From Oscillospiraceae bacterium (GTDB taxonomy: Bacteria > Bacillota > Clostridia > Oscillospirales > Acutalibacteraceae): DNA of 40,058 nt. The notes under the pieces were generated by a model. The model had not been told where the DNA came from. It was given only the letters and a program-made list of their open reading frames with translations, and ran no database searches. Made by a program: the position numbers and the translations under genes. Positions 7,703 to 15,372 of this stretch are shown here, in pieces. How positions within the stretch are numbered: position 1 is the stretch's first letter; every line of letters starts with the position of its first letter. Where the stretch lies: assembly GCA_015065975.1 (NCBI GenBank), contig SVPG01000018.1:1-40058 (forward strand), given 5' to 3'.

Positions 7703-7731
7703 TTGACTTTTGCGACCGCCGTAAATATAAT
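7703..7731 (+). promoter_or_regulatory. Promoter of the MBOAT operon
   Basis: TTGACT (7703-7708), a 17-base spacer and TATAAT (7726-7731). The predicted transcript begins near 7738, leaving a leader of about 40 bases that contains a short stem-loop (7747-7764). Confidence 0.85.
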
Positions 7732-7746
7732 CAGTATATATAAATA

Positions 7747-7764
7747 CAGATAATCCGTTATCTG
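7747..7764 (+). promoter_or_regulatory. Leader stem-loop with UCCG tetraloop before the MBOAT ribosome binding site
   Basis: CAGATAA (7747-7753) pairs perfectly with TTATCTG (7758-7764) around TCCG, a member of the stable UNCG tetraloop class. It ends three bases before the AGGTGA Shine-Dalgarno sequence (7768-7773). It could tune translation, protect the 5' end, or be an operator at DNA level. Confidence 0.5.
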
Positions 7765-7778
7765 ATGAGGTGATAGAT

Positions 7779-9203
7779 TTGGTCTTTTCCAGCCTGACAT
7801 TTTTACTGCTTTTTCTGCCGATAGTTACGGGACTTTATTTTGCAAAGAATAATCTTAACTGGAGAAATACCGTCCTTGTTATAGCCTCGGTGCTTTTTTA
7901 TGCGTGGGGCGAGCCCGTATGGGTGCTCGGAATGATCGTGTCCACGCTTATAAACTATGTCTGTGCGATAGCGATTGTACGCTCGCGCTCGTCGCTGATG
8001 CGAAAGCTGAGTCTCACAATCGGCATTATCGCGTCGGTCGCATTGCTGTTCTATTTCAAATATGCGGCGTTTCTTTTTAACTCGGTATCGGGACTTTTCG
8101 GCGCGGGTGCGATGCTTCCCGTGCTTGAGCTTCCTATCGGTATTTCGTTCTACACCTTCCAGATACTGACCTATTCGGTCGATGTTTACAGAGGCAAGGC
8201 ACAGTATCAGAAGAATCCCGCGTGGCTTCTTCTCTATGTCAGCTGTTTCCCGCAGCTCATCGCAGGTCCCATCGTTCAGTACGGCGACGTTGCCGCGATG
8301 ATCTTAGACAGAAAGTCGACGGTTGACGGCTTCGTTTCGGGAATGAAGCGCTTTGCGTTCGGTCTCGCGAAAAAGGTTATTCTTGCGAATATCTGCGGTG
8401 CGGCTCTCGAGCAGCTCACCCTCGCAGGCGGCGGACAGTCCATGTCGGTTGCGGGTGCGTGGTACGGTGCGTTCATGTATTCGCTCCAGATATATTTCGA
8501 TTTCAGCGCATATTCCGATATGGCTATCGGACTCGGAAGAGTTTTCGGATTTAAATACAAGGAAAATTTCGATTATCCGTATATATCGAAGAGCGTCACG
8601 GAATTCTGGCGCAGATGGCATATTTCTCTCGGAAGCTTTTTCAGGGATTATATCTACATTCCGCTCGGCGGCAACAGAAAGGGCGTCGCAAGAAATATCA
8701 TAAATCTCCTTATCGTCTGGGCGCTGACAGGTCTGTGGCACGGTGCGAGCTGGAACTTTGTGCTGTGGGGTCTCTATTACGGAATTATCCTCATAGCCGA
8801 AAAATTCCTTCTCAAAAAGGTCATATCGAAAACACCCGCGTGGATAACTCATATCACGACTCTGCTCTTTGTAATGGTCGGCTGGATACTTTTCTACTAC
8901 ACCGATCTTTCCGCAGTATCGCAGCACCTGCTTGCTATGGTCGGTTTTGACAGTGCGGCAGGTACGGGAGCGGTGTTCTGTGATGCGGTTACTCTGGCGG
9001 TTATGAGAAAATATACGGTGTTCCCGCTCTTTGCGGCTCTTTGCTGCACTCCCGTTTTCAAAAAACTTCGCACCTTCGTCCTTGATAAGTTTGACGGTAT
9101 CGGTCAGGGTGCGGAGACGGTTGCGGCGACCGCGATACTTGTTCTGTCGGTGATGTTCCTCATCGGTCAGAGCTACAATCCGTTTATCTATTTCAGATTT
9201 TGA
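7779..9203 (+). CDS. MBOAT-family O-acyltransferase (AlgI/DltB-like)
   Basis: Multipass membrane acyltransferase that moves an acyl group (acetyl or D-alanyl in known relatives) across the membrane to a surface polymer. TTG 7779 is preferred because AGGTGA lies five bases upstream and the product then begins MVFSSLTFLL, as AlgI proteins do; GTG 7770 has no binding site. The 474-residue length fits AlgI. Seen: a dozen or so hydrophobic segments, FWRRWHISLGSFFRDYIYIP, and GLWHGASWNF with the catalytic His at about 321. It is followed by a DHHW protein, the usual partner for completing polymer O-acetylation. The acceptor polymer is unknown; no dltA/dltC is nearby, so acetylation is more likely than D-alanylation. 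Confidence 0.92.
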   Translation: MVFSSLTFLLLFLPIVTGLYFAKNNLNWRNTVLVIASVLFYAWGEPVWVLGMIVSTLINYVCAIAIVRSRSSLMRKLSLTIGIIASVALLFYFKYAAFLFNSVSGLFGAGAMLPVLELPIGISFYTFQILTYSVDVYRGKAQYQKNPAWLLLYVSCFPQLIAGPIVQYGDVAAMILDRKSTVDGFVSGMKRFAFGLAKKVILANICGAALEQLTLAGGGQSMSVAGAWYGAFMYSLQIYFDFSAYSDMAIGLGRVFGFKYKENFDYPYISKSVTEFWRRWHISLGSFFRDYIYIPLGGNRKGVARNIINLLIVWALTGLWHGASWNFVLWGLYYGIILIAEKFLLKKVISKTPAWITHITTLLFVMVGWILFYYTDLSAVSQHLLAMVGFDSAAGTGAVFCDAVTLAVMRKYTVFPLFAALCCTPVFKKLRTFVLDKFDGIGQGAETVAATAILVLSVMFLIGQSYNPFIYFRF

Positions 9204-9242
9204 CCCGGCGCCTGATTTGCACGTGAAAGGATTTATCGGAAA

Positions 9243-10559
9243 ATGAAAAATAAATTTTCTTTTGTAATTATACTGTGGTGGATGATAGCGTCGGTCATGG
9301 CGGGCGTTCTCCTGCTCGGCTTTGCTGACAGGGAAAGCAGGGAATCGGTGCTTGAAAACAGAATGCTTCAGGGATTCCCCGAGGTTTCGGCTGAGAATAT
9401 CATGTCGGGTGATTTTTCGCAGGAGTTTGAAGCGTGGCTTTCCGACGGCTTTTTCGGTCGTGACGGCATCATCAACGGCTCGGAAAGGATAATGAACGTC
9501 TTTTCGGCTCAGACTGCCGATGATGAATATGTGCTCGATACAACGGAAGAGGAAGTAACCGACTTCTATGAGGAAGATGTCGAGGAAACCGAGCAGGTGT
9601 CACAGTCGGATGTGCCCGAGCTTCCCGAGGAGGAGACTCAGGAGGTCGATTTCGTCGAAACGACCGAGGCTGACAAGGACGGATATTATTATTTCTGGTA
9701 CAGGAAGAACAACGGCAAGCTGCAGGTGCATTATCCTGTGCATCGGAGTGTTTGCCGCTCTCTTGCCGATACGCTCAACTTGTACAGAAAAGAGCTTCCC
9801 GAGGACGGCAGGGTCTATTATACGATAGCGCCGCTTGCGAAGAACGCGTGGTACTGGATGAAGAACAGGGACAGATACTGCGGCTGGTACACAAATATCG
9901 AGGACGGTATTCAGAAATACTGCGATGACGGTGTCACGATCGTCAATACGCCCGAGATACTCGAGCCGCATATGCTTGAAAAGGAGCTTGTCTATATGCG
10001 TACCGACCATCACTGGTCGCCGCTGGGCGCATATTACGTCTGCTCTGAGATAATCGGCTCGCAGGGTATACCCGTTGTTCCCTATGACGAATATACCTAT
10101 CAGCTCAACACCTCGAGTGATTCCACACCTGCGGGCAAGAGGGATATACTCAACATAATGTACCCGCTTCAGAAGCTGCAGGCGTACAGAGCGTATGACG
10201 GTGTGCTCAAAAAGGTCAATTTCATGAATTACGAGTCCAAATCGTATATGGCGTTCCTTGAAGGTGTTGTAATACCGTGGAAGAAGTTCGAGACGGGATT
10301 CCATACGGGAAGAAACTGCCTCGTTATAGCCGATTCCTTCGGCAATGTCTTTACGCCCTATCTGACCCCGTATTATGACAACGTGCATATGTGCGACGTC
10401 AGGCGTGATGCGTATTACAGCAGCGGAGCAGGCGGCTGGATAGCCTGGCTTATAGATAAATATGAGATAGACGATATCTATTTTGTTATGTCGCAGGCGA
10501 ACGATGTCGATTCCGATATAACCTGCGCGAATATGAGACACTGTCTCTACGGAAACTGA
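9243..10559 (+). CDS. DHHW/AlgX-like SGNH-type surface acyltransferase partner
   Basis: A 438-residue protein with one N-terminal transmembrane helix (about residues 7-27), a very acidic spacer (about 100-145) and an extracytoplasmic catalytic domain. The family motif TDHHW is at 254-258 (Asp/His pair) and the putative nucleophile Ser lies in IADSFG (S365), giving the SGNH-like triad of AlgX/AlgJ proteins. Together with the preceding MBOAT gene it should transfer acyl groups onto an exported glycan or teichoic acid. GAAAGGA precedes the ATG. The gap to the MBOAT gene is 39 bases and to the next gene 22 bases, so all are one operon. Confidence 0.88.
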   Translation: MKNKFSFVIILWWMIASVMAGVLLLGFADRESRESVLENRMLQGFPEVSAENIMSGDFSQEFEAWLSDGFFGRDGIINGSERIMNVFSAQTADDEYVLDTTEEEVTDFYEEDVEETEQVSQSDVPELPEEETQEVDFVETTEADKDGYYYFWYRKNNGKLQVHYPVHRSVCRSLADTLNLYRKELPEDGRVYYTIAPLAKNAWYWMKNRDRYCGWYTNIEDGIQKYCDDGVTIVNTPEILEPHMLEKELVYMRTDHHWSPLGAYYVCSEIIGSQGIPVVPYDEYTYQLNTSSDSTPAGKRDILNIMYPLQKLQAYRAYDGVLKKVNFMNYESKSYMAFLEGVVIPWKKFETGFHTGRNCLVIADSFGNVFTPYLTPYYDNVHMCDVRRDAYYSSGAGGWIAWLIDKYEIDDIYFVMSQANDVDSDITCANMRHCLYGN

Positions 10560-10581
10560 CAGGCTGCGTGAGGAAGATTTT

Positions 10582-12042
10582 ATGACAGAGAAAAATGATG
10601 TTATTGTAAATGAAAGCTCGGACGCTTTTGTAAAAAAGACGGTCAGAATATCGCTCATTGCGGCGGCTGTGCTTATGCACATAATCGTGCTGGTGATAAT
10701 TTTCTGGTCGGGAATCGCACCTGCGGCAGCCGATATTTTTCTCAGGCTCGGAGCGTACGATATGGCTCTCGGCGTGGTTGACAGCGTCGACGAGGAGGAC
10801 GCGGACGCGCAGGTGATAAACAGATGCCGATACGATATCGCGTCGGCTATGTATAATGATGGGAGATTTACCGATGCTCGCGAGATTTTCGAGTCTCTCG
10901 GGGATTATTCTTCCAGCGCCGATATGGTGCTTTCCTGCCGATACGGCGAGGCGGGCGACCTTATGGCAAAAGGAAAATACGAGGATGCATCTCAGGCTTT
11001 TTACCGTCTCGGTGAGTTTGAGGATTCGCCCGAAAAGTACAGCGAGTGCAGATACGCGATAGCCGAGCAGACGCTCGATAGCGGAGACGATTACGGCGCG
11101 ATAAGAATTTTCAGCGAGATAAAGGATTATTCCGATTCGTACGACAGAGCATATCAGATAGCGTTTTCCATCGTCGGTGAGGACGCTCTTGCGAGGGCGC
11201 TTGTCGAGTCGGAGGGCTATACCGCGCAGGAGTTTGAGCTTGTGACCGATTTTGCACAGGCGAGAACACGGATAAAAGAGGGTATAGTGGCTGTCGGCTG
11301 GTATCATACTGCGGCGGTCAAATCCGACGGCGGAGCGGTTGCCTGCGGACTCAACGACAAAGGTCAGTGCGATGTCGGCGAATGGAACGATATTGTTCAG
11401 ATAGCCGCAGGAGCATATCATACAGTCGGTCTCAGAAGCGACGGCACCGTTGTTGCGACAGGCGACAACAAGAGCGGTCAGTGCAATGTCGGCGAATGGA
11501 AAGATGTTGTGCAGATCGCGGCGGGTGATTACGACACGGTCGCCCTTCTCAGAGACGGCACGGTGGTCTCGACAGGTCATCATGATTATGATATTGACGG
11601 CTGGCACGGCGTTTCCAGAATTTCTGCAGGTGCTTATATGGTATGTGCGATATACGGAAAAGGTCAGGTCGCTTCGAGCCATATTTCGGCCTCGCTCGAT
11701 TCCTCGGTCAATTACGCGGATATTTCCGTTTCGACAGCCTGCTGGGCTGCGATGACGGCAACGGGTGAGCTTGTGTCGAATATCCCGTCTCTTCCGAAAT
11801 GGGAGGACGTGCTCAGCGTTTCGGTATCGCCGACGGTCGTGCTTGCCGTGACAAAAGACGGAGACCTCAACGTTCATTTCTTCCGAGACAGGGACGTGAC
11901 CGATGTTTCCGTTTCGGGAGATGTTGTTGCCGCTGCAGCAGGCGGTACGCACAGTGCTGCGGTGACCGACGACGGAAGAGTTCATACCTTCGGAGATAAC
12001 GCTTACGGTCAGTGCGATACCTCCGACTGGGATCTGTTCTGA
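10582..12042 (+). CDS. Membrane-anchored protein with TPR-like and RCC1-type repeats
   Basis: A 486-residue protein. A short cytosolic N-terminus (1-30) and one transmembrane helix (about 31-55) are followed by TPR-like helical repeats (about 60-215, each with a G-x-Y/F-x-x-A/D core), then at least three RCC1-type beta-propeller blades (about 233-345, pattern G-x-x-H-T-x-x-x-x-x-D-G-x-V-x-x-x-G). A last clear blade lies near 455-486. The blades in the middle are degenerate. RCC1-like repeats in bacteria usually serve protein-protein or glycan contacts outside the cell; no enzymatic motif is visible. Its place in the MBOAT-DHHW operon suggests a scaffold or recognition factor for surface acylation, which is inference. 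GAGGAAG precedes the ATG. Confidence 0.82.
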   Translation: MTEKNDVIVNESSDAFVKKTVRISLIAAAVLMHIIVLVIIFWSGIAPAAADIFLRLGAYDMALGVVDSVDEEDADAQVINRCRYDIASAMYNDGRFTDAREIFESLGDYSSSADMVLSCRYGEAGDLMAKGKYEDASQAFYRLGEFEDSPEKYSECRYAIAEQTLDSGDDYGAIRIFSEIKDYSDSYDRAYQIAFSIVGEDALARALVESEGYTAQEFELVTDFAQARTRIKEGIVAVGWYHTAAVKSDGGAVACGLNDKGQCDVGEWNDIVQIAAGAYHTVGLRSDGTVVATGDNKSGQCNVGEWKDVVQIAAGDYDTVALLRDGTVVSTGHHDYDIDGWHGVSRISAGAYMVCAIYGKGQVASSHISASLDSSVNYADISVSTACWAAMTATGELVSNIPSLPKWEDVLSVSVSPTVVLAVTKDGDLNVHFFRDRDVTDVSVSGDVVAAAAGGTHSAAVTDDGRVHTFGDNAYGQCDTSDWDLF

Positions 12043-12057
12043 TAAAGGAGTGTATAT

Positions 12058-12828
12058 ATGAAAAGATTTATTTTTGCTGTTCTTATCGTATGCATTTGCC
12101 TGTCGCTTTCGGGCTGCTCGCATGAGCATACCTTTGATACATGGTCGGCATCGCCCGAGAAGCATTGGCACGTCTGCACCGAATGCGGCGAGAAGTCCGA
12201 TGAAGGAAAGCACAGCACAAACGAAGAAAATATGTGTACCGAGTGCGGCGCAGGTGTTTATCTCAATGATGACGGAAGTGCGAGCATCTATACCTATGAT
12301 GAGCAGGGAAGTATGCTTGAGCAGACGGAGTACGGCGCTGACGGTGAGATGTATTACAGAAGACGTTTTGTGAACGAGTATTACGAGGACGGCAATCCCA
12401 AATCGGTCACGGAATATGAGTACGATATACTCAATGAGTCGGACGACGATATCCTTGTCGGCGAAACGAAATTCCTTCCGTGCGAAAATCCCGAAAACGG
12501 CGAGGTTTATATGTCCGAGTCGACAACATACGATGAGGACGGCTCAAAGGTGTGTATGACCTATGATGAGCAGTTCAACGTGCTGAGCGTTATGAATTAT
12601 GATGCTGAAGGAAATGTTGTTTTGTCCGAGCGTTATGAGTATGAATATGATGCTGAGGGCAATTACACGAAGGAAACGATATATAAAAATGATGTCATAA
12701 GCGGTGAGGTTATTTACTCGCGTGATGAGGACGGAACCGTTTATGAATCGGCTCATATCTATTATGATGAAAACGGAGAGGTCGAGAAGGAAATTCATTA
12801 CGATACTTTCGGCAATGAAATAGCATAA
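12058..12828 (+). CDS. Lipoprotein with Cys/His motif and YD-like repeats
   Basis: A 256-residue exported protein. Signal peptide and lipobox L-S-G-C (C19) predict a lipid-anchored product. Residues 20-65 carry an HxxxxxWxxxxxxHxH plus CxxCG and second CxxCG pattern, a probable zinc-binding module common in Clostridia surface proteins. The rest is made of repeated strands such as YDEDG, YDAEGN and YDENG, resembling RHS/YD-type or MORN-like beta repeats. An AAAGGAG site precedes the ATG. It is the last gene of the MBOAT operon (15-base gap) and ends at a strong hairpin. Function is unknown; a surface-exposed binding or structural role is plausible. Confidence 0.85.
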   Translation: MKRFIFAVLIVCICLSLSGCSHEHTFDTWSASPEKHWHVCTECGEKSDEGKHSTNEENMCTECGAGVYLNDDGSASIYTYDEQGSMLEQTEYGADGEMYYRRRFVNEYYEDGNPKSVTEYEYDILNESDDDILVGETKFLPCENPENGEVYMSESTTYDEDGSKVCMTYDEQFNVLSVMNYDAEGNVVLSERYEYEYDAEGNYTKETIYKNDVISGEVIYSRDEDGTVYESAHIYYDENGEVEKEIHYDTFGNEIA

Positions 12829-12833
12829 AAGAA

Positions 12834-12870
12834 GCACCTGCCGCGCAAATGCGGCAGGTGCAAAATTTTT
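12834..12870. terminator. Bidirectional terminator between the MBOAT operon and mrp
   Basis: An 11-bp perfect stem (12834-12844 with 12851-12861) closes on a 6-base loop, with TTTTT following on the plus strand and a TTCTTTTA run on the minus strand. It separates two convergent genes. Confidence 0.88.
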
Positions 12871-12878
12871 ATCTGAGA

Positions 12879-13718
12879 TTATTCCTCTTCCTTGCCGAGA
12901 GCTTCGACAGCGTCGGCAAGCTTGTCAAGCCAGTTTCCGTCGAAGAGCTCGATCATGCCCTTGTCGGCAGCGGCAGCCAGCTTATGGTTGATGGGAAGCT
13001 CACCGAGAAGGGGGAGACTGTGACGCTCGGCAACCTCGGAGGTCTTGCCCTCGCCGAAGAGGTAGAGCTTCTTTCCGCAGTCGGGACACTCGGCATAGCT
13101 CATATTCTCGACCAGACCGAGCATGGGAACGTTCATGAGCTCAGCCATGCGGACGGCCTTCTCGACGACCATCGAAACAAGCTCCTGCGGAGATGTGACG
13201 GTGACGAGCGCGTCAACGGGAATGGACTGGAATACGGTAAGAGGAACATCGCCTGTTCCCGGGGGCATATCGATAAGCATAAAGTCGACGTCGTTCCATA
13301 CGACCTCCGACCAGAACTGCTTGATAACTCCGCTGATGACGGGACCTCTCCATACAACGGGATCGGTGGTGTTCTCAAGCAGAAGGTTGACACTCATAAT
13401 CTGGATACCTGTCTTGCTGTCGCAGGGGAAGAGACAGGTGTCGGTGCCTGTTGCTCTGGAGGTAATGCCGAAAGCGCGGGGAATGGACGGACCTGTGATG
13501 TCAGCGTCGAGGATAGCGACCCTGTATCCGCGTCTCTGGAGGAGAACAGCGAGAAGGGAAGTCACCATGGACTTTCCGACGCCGCCCTTACCGCTGGCGA
13601 CGGCAATAACTTTTTTAACGGAAGAAAGTTCGCTCAGGGGATCAAACTGCGGAGCAGTTGCCGCTCTTGACGAACAGTTTGCAGTACAGGTACTGCAATC
13701 GTGGGTACATTCGCTCAA
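12879..13718 (-). CDS. mrp: Mrp/NBP35-family P-loop ATPase, Fe-S cluster carrier
   Basis: Cytoplasmic ATPase that carries or delivers iron-sulfur clusters. The 279-residue product starts at TTG 13718 with an AAGAAGG binding site. Seen: a Cys cluster at the N-terminus (C4, C8, C11, C15), deviant Walker A GKGGVGKS (43-50), the DADITGPS switch region (71-78), [10 protein letters not shown] (about 148-157) and the bridging CPDC (211-214). The N-terminal four-Cys cluster is typical of the eukaryotic/archaeal Nbp35 branch and some Clostridia Mrp proteins, not of E. coli Mrp. It is divergent from rubrerythrin, another iron protein. Confidence 0.92.
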   Translation of the reverse strand: MSECTHDCSTCTANCSSRAATAPQFDPLSELSSVKKVIAVASGKGGVGKSMVTSLLAVLLQRRGYRVAILDADITGPSIPRAFGITSRATGTDTCLFPCDSKTGIQIMSVNLLLENTTDPVVWRGPVISGVIKQFWSEVVWNDVDFMLIDMPPGTGDVPLTVFQSIPVDALVTVTSPQELVSMVVEKAVRMAELMNVPMLGLVENMSYAECPDCGKKLYLFGEGKTSEVAERHSLPLLGELPINHKLAAAADKGMIELFDGNWLDKLADAVEALGKEEE

Positions 13719-13794
13719 TCAAATTGCCTTCTTTCAAAAAATATTATGTGAAAAGCGTCATAAACAAAACAGGAAATTTTTTACAATTTTGTTA

Positions 13795-13823
13795 TTGTTA
13801 TATACGCTCAAAGTGAGTATAAT
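13795..13823 (+). promoter_or_regulatory. Promoter of rubrerythrin, with a PerR-like palindrome on the -10
   Basis: TTGTTA (13795-13800) and TATAAT (13818-13823) are 17 bases apart, about 55 bases before the ATG. GTATAAT-ATTATTA (13817-13830) resembles the two 7-base halves of a PerR box, but without the single central base, so peroxide control is only a possibility. Confidence 0.6.
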
Positions 13824-13878
13824 ATTATTATATTGCGTGACTGCGCAAAATTCAAGACAAAGAAAGGAAAAATATATT

Positions 13879-14418
13879 ATGGAACTCAAAGGTTCAAAGA
13901 CCGAAGCCAATCTGATGACCGCTTTTGCAGGTGAATCCCAGGCAAGAAACAAGTATACCTATTATGCTTCCAAGGCAAAGAAGGAAGGCTATGAGCAGAT
14001 CGCAGCTCTCTTCCTCGAGACTGCCGAGAATGAGAAGGAGCACGCAAAGATCTGGTTCAAGCTTCTCCACGACAACGATATCCCCACAACCGCAGCAAAC
14101 CTTCTTGATGCTGCTGAGGGCGAGAATTACGAGTGGACCGATATGTACGCAACCTTCGCTAAGGAAGCAAAGGAAGAGGGCTTCAACGATATAGCTTATC
14201 TCTTCGAGGCTGTCGGCAAGATCGAGAAGACCCACGAAGAGCGTTATCGCAAGCTTCTTGCAAACGTTGAGGGCGGAATCGTATTCTCCTCCGAGGGAGA
14301 TGCAATCTGGCAGTGCCGCAACTGCGGACACATCCATGTCGGAAAGAGCGCTCCTCAGCTCTGCCCGGTCTGCAAGCATCCGAAGGCATTCTTCGAGATC
14401 AAGGCTGAGAACTACTAA
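13879..14418 (+). CDS. rbr: Rubrerythrin
   Basis: A 179-residue non-haem iron peroxidase that reduces hydrogen peroxide in anaerobes, in the cytoplasm. The N-terminal four-helix ferritin-like diiron domain shows the expected Glu motifs ([35 protein letters not shown]). The C-terminal rubredoxin-like domain has CRNC and CPVC pairs binding one iron. The same frame is open far upstream across the antisense mrp gene, but the ATG at 13879 has an AAAGGAAA site and gives the classic [12 protein letters not shown] start. It has its own promoter and terminator. Confidence 0.96.
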   Translation: MELKGSKTEANLMTAFAGESQARNKYTYYASKAKKEGYEQIAALFLETAENEKEHAKIWFKLLHDNDIPTTAANLLDAAEGENYEWTDMYATFAKEAKEEGFNDIAYLFEAVGKIEKTHEERYRKLLANVEGGIVFSSEGDAIWQCRNCGHIHVGKSAPQLCPVCKHPKAFFEIKAENY

Positions 14419-14430
14419 TATGAATCAGGA

Positions 14431-14468
14431 ATACCGGTCGGGCTCTGTTTCGACCGGTATTTGTTTTA
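14431..14468 (+). terminator. Terminator after rubrerythrin
   Basis: A 10-bp perfect stem (14431-14440 with 14451-14460), a 10-base loop and a TTGTTTTAT tail. It begins 12 bases after the rbr stop and ends just before the next gene's binding site, so some readthrough may supply that gene. Confidence 0.82.
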
Positions 14469-14481
14469 TCGGGAGGGCAAT

Positions 14482-15207
14482 ATGGGCATTTTCAAAATCG
14501 GAAAAAAGAAAAGCTTCTCGGTCGACCGTGAGCTTTCTGTCGACAGAAGCAGCTGGCGTGATGTGCTGTCCGAATCTTTGGGATATATGATGGCGGTACA
14601 GCTCGCTTTCGGTGAAATCGCCGTGCGTGACAGAGATTGGGATGTTGATTTTTCACGCGGTGTGATAGCTTTCGGTGAGGACGAATATCCGATACAGTTT
14701 ATCGGAAGTCAGTCCGATGTAAGCAATACCTGGCTCTGGGCGTGGGAAAATATCAACGGGTTTGATTCTTCTCTTCTTGAGCTTGCGGAAAAGACAAAGC
14801 AGCGAGGAAACGAATGGGGACTCGAGCCGCTGACAAAGGCTCAGTCTGAGCTTGATGATTTGCTCAGTGGTCATACGATCGCTTCGGTCGCCTGCGCGAT
14901 ATCGGAGGAAAAGCTTTGCTATTACCGCTGTCCCTATTCGGGCGGAGCGGCGTTCGTCGCCGTCAGGGGTGTCGATGAAACGGTGTTCTCGGGAGCGGAT
15001 ATCGCTGCCTTTGCGGAAATCACCATGAAATGCATAAGCGAGTTTGACCTTGACCACAGAATATTTGCCGAAAGCTTTCTCCTGCGCAATCGCACCTCGT
15101 ATGAATGGGACGCAAACGTACTTATCGCACATTTTGACAGAGATCTGTATATCGAGTTTGAAAATAAAAAAGGCGTGCTTCGGGTAGCCTCTATCAAGAC
15201 AAAATAA
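14482..15207 (+). CDS. Uncharacterised protein resembling DUF6882
   Basis: A 241-residue soluble protein. The ATG at 14482 has GGGAGG (14471-14476) at ideal spacing; a TTG in frame at 14461 lies in the terminator tail and was not chosen. Without signal peptide or transmembrane helix it should be cytosolic. The segment SNTWLWAWENIN (about residues 72-83), followed by a helical repeat and a compact C-terminal half, resembles DUF6882 proteins as I recall that family, but this could not be searched. It lies between rubrerythrin and adhE; no promoter of its own is clear, so it may depend on readthrough from rbr. No hairpin follows its stop. Confidence 0.75.
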   Translation: MGIFKIGKKKSFSVDRELSVDRSSWRDVLSESLGYMMAVQLAFGEIAVRDRDWDVDFSRGVIAFGEDEYPIQFIGSQSDVSNTWLWAWENINGFDSSLLELAEKTKQRGNEWGLEPLTKAQSELDDLLSGHTIASVACAISEEKLCYYRCPYSGGAAFVAVRGVDETVFSGADIAAFAEITMKCISEFDLDHRIFAESFLLRNRTSYEWDANVLIAHFDRDLYIEFENKKGVLRVASIKTK

Positions 15208-15280
15208 TTTTCTTGTGATTTTGCACAAAAGGACAAGGGAGAATATAAGCACTTTCTCTGAAAAAGTTGTGCATAATGTC

Positions 15281-15309
15281 TTTACAAACGGCTGAAGATA
15301 TGTTAAACT
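15281..15309 (+). promoter_or_regulatory. Candidate adhE promoter
   Basis: TTTACA (15281-15286) and TAAACT (15304-15309) are 17 bases apart; the -10 lies inside the Rex-like operator (15300-15317). An alternative pair, TTAACG (15311-15316) and TAGGAT (15334-15339), is also 17 bases apart. Either would be blocked by a protein bound at the operator. Confidence 0.45.
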
Positions 15310-15317
15310 TTTAACGA
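15300..15317. promoter_or_regulatory. Rex-type redox operator upstream of adhE
   Basis: ATGTTAA-ACTT-TTAACGA matches the Rex consensus TTGTTAA-N4-TTAACAA at 12 of 14 fixed positions, with all the core GTTAA/TTAAC bases kept. Rex represses fermentation genes such as adhE in Clostridia and releases DNA when the NADH/NAD+ ratio rises. The site is 56 bases before the adhE ATG and overlaps both candidate promoters. Confidence 0.8.
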
Positions 15318-15372
15318 AGTTAAAATCAAAGCATAGGATAATTATTTTATTAAAGACAGGAGAGATCAGGAG

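Noticed and set aside
10486-12213. 575-codon minus-strand frame under the RCC1-repeat gene
   Set aside because: Shadow of a clear plus-strand gene; Arg/Ser/His-rich composition, no ribosome site, no recognisable motif.
13123-13878. In-frame upstream extension of rubrerythrin to 431 residues
   Set aside because: It runs antisense through mrp; the ATG at 13879 has a ribosome site and promoter and gives the family's N-terminus.
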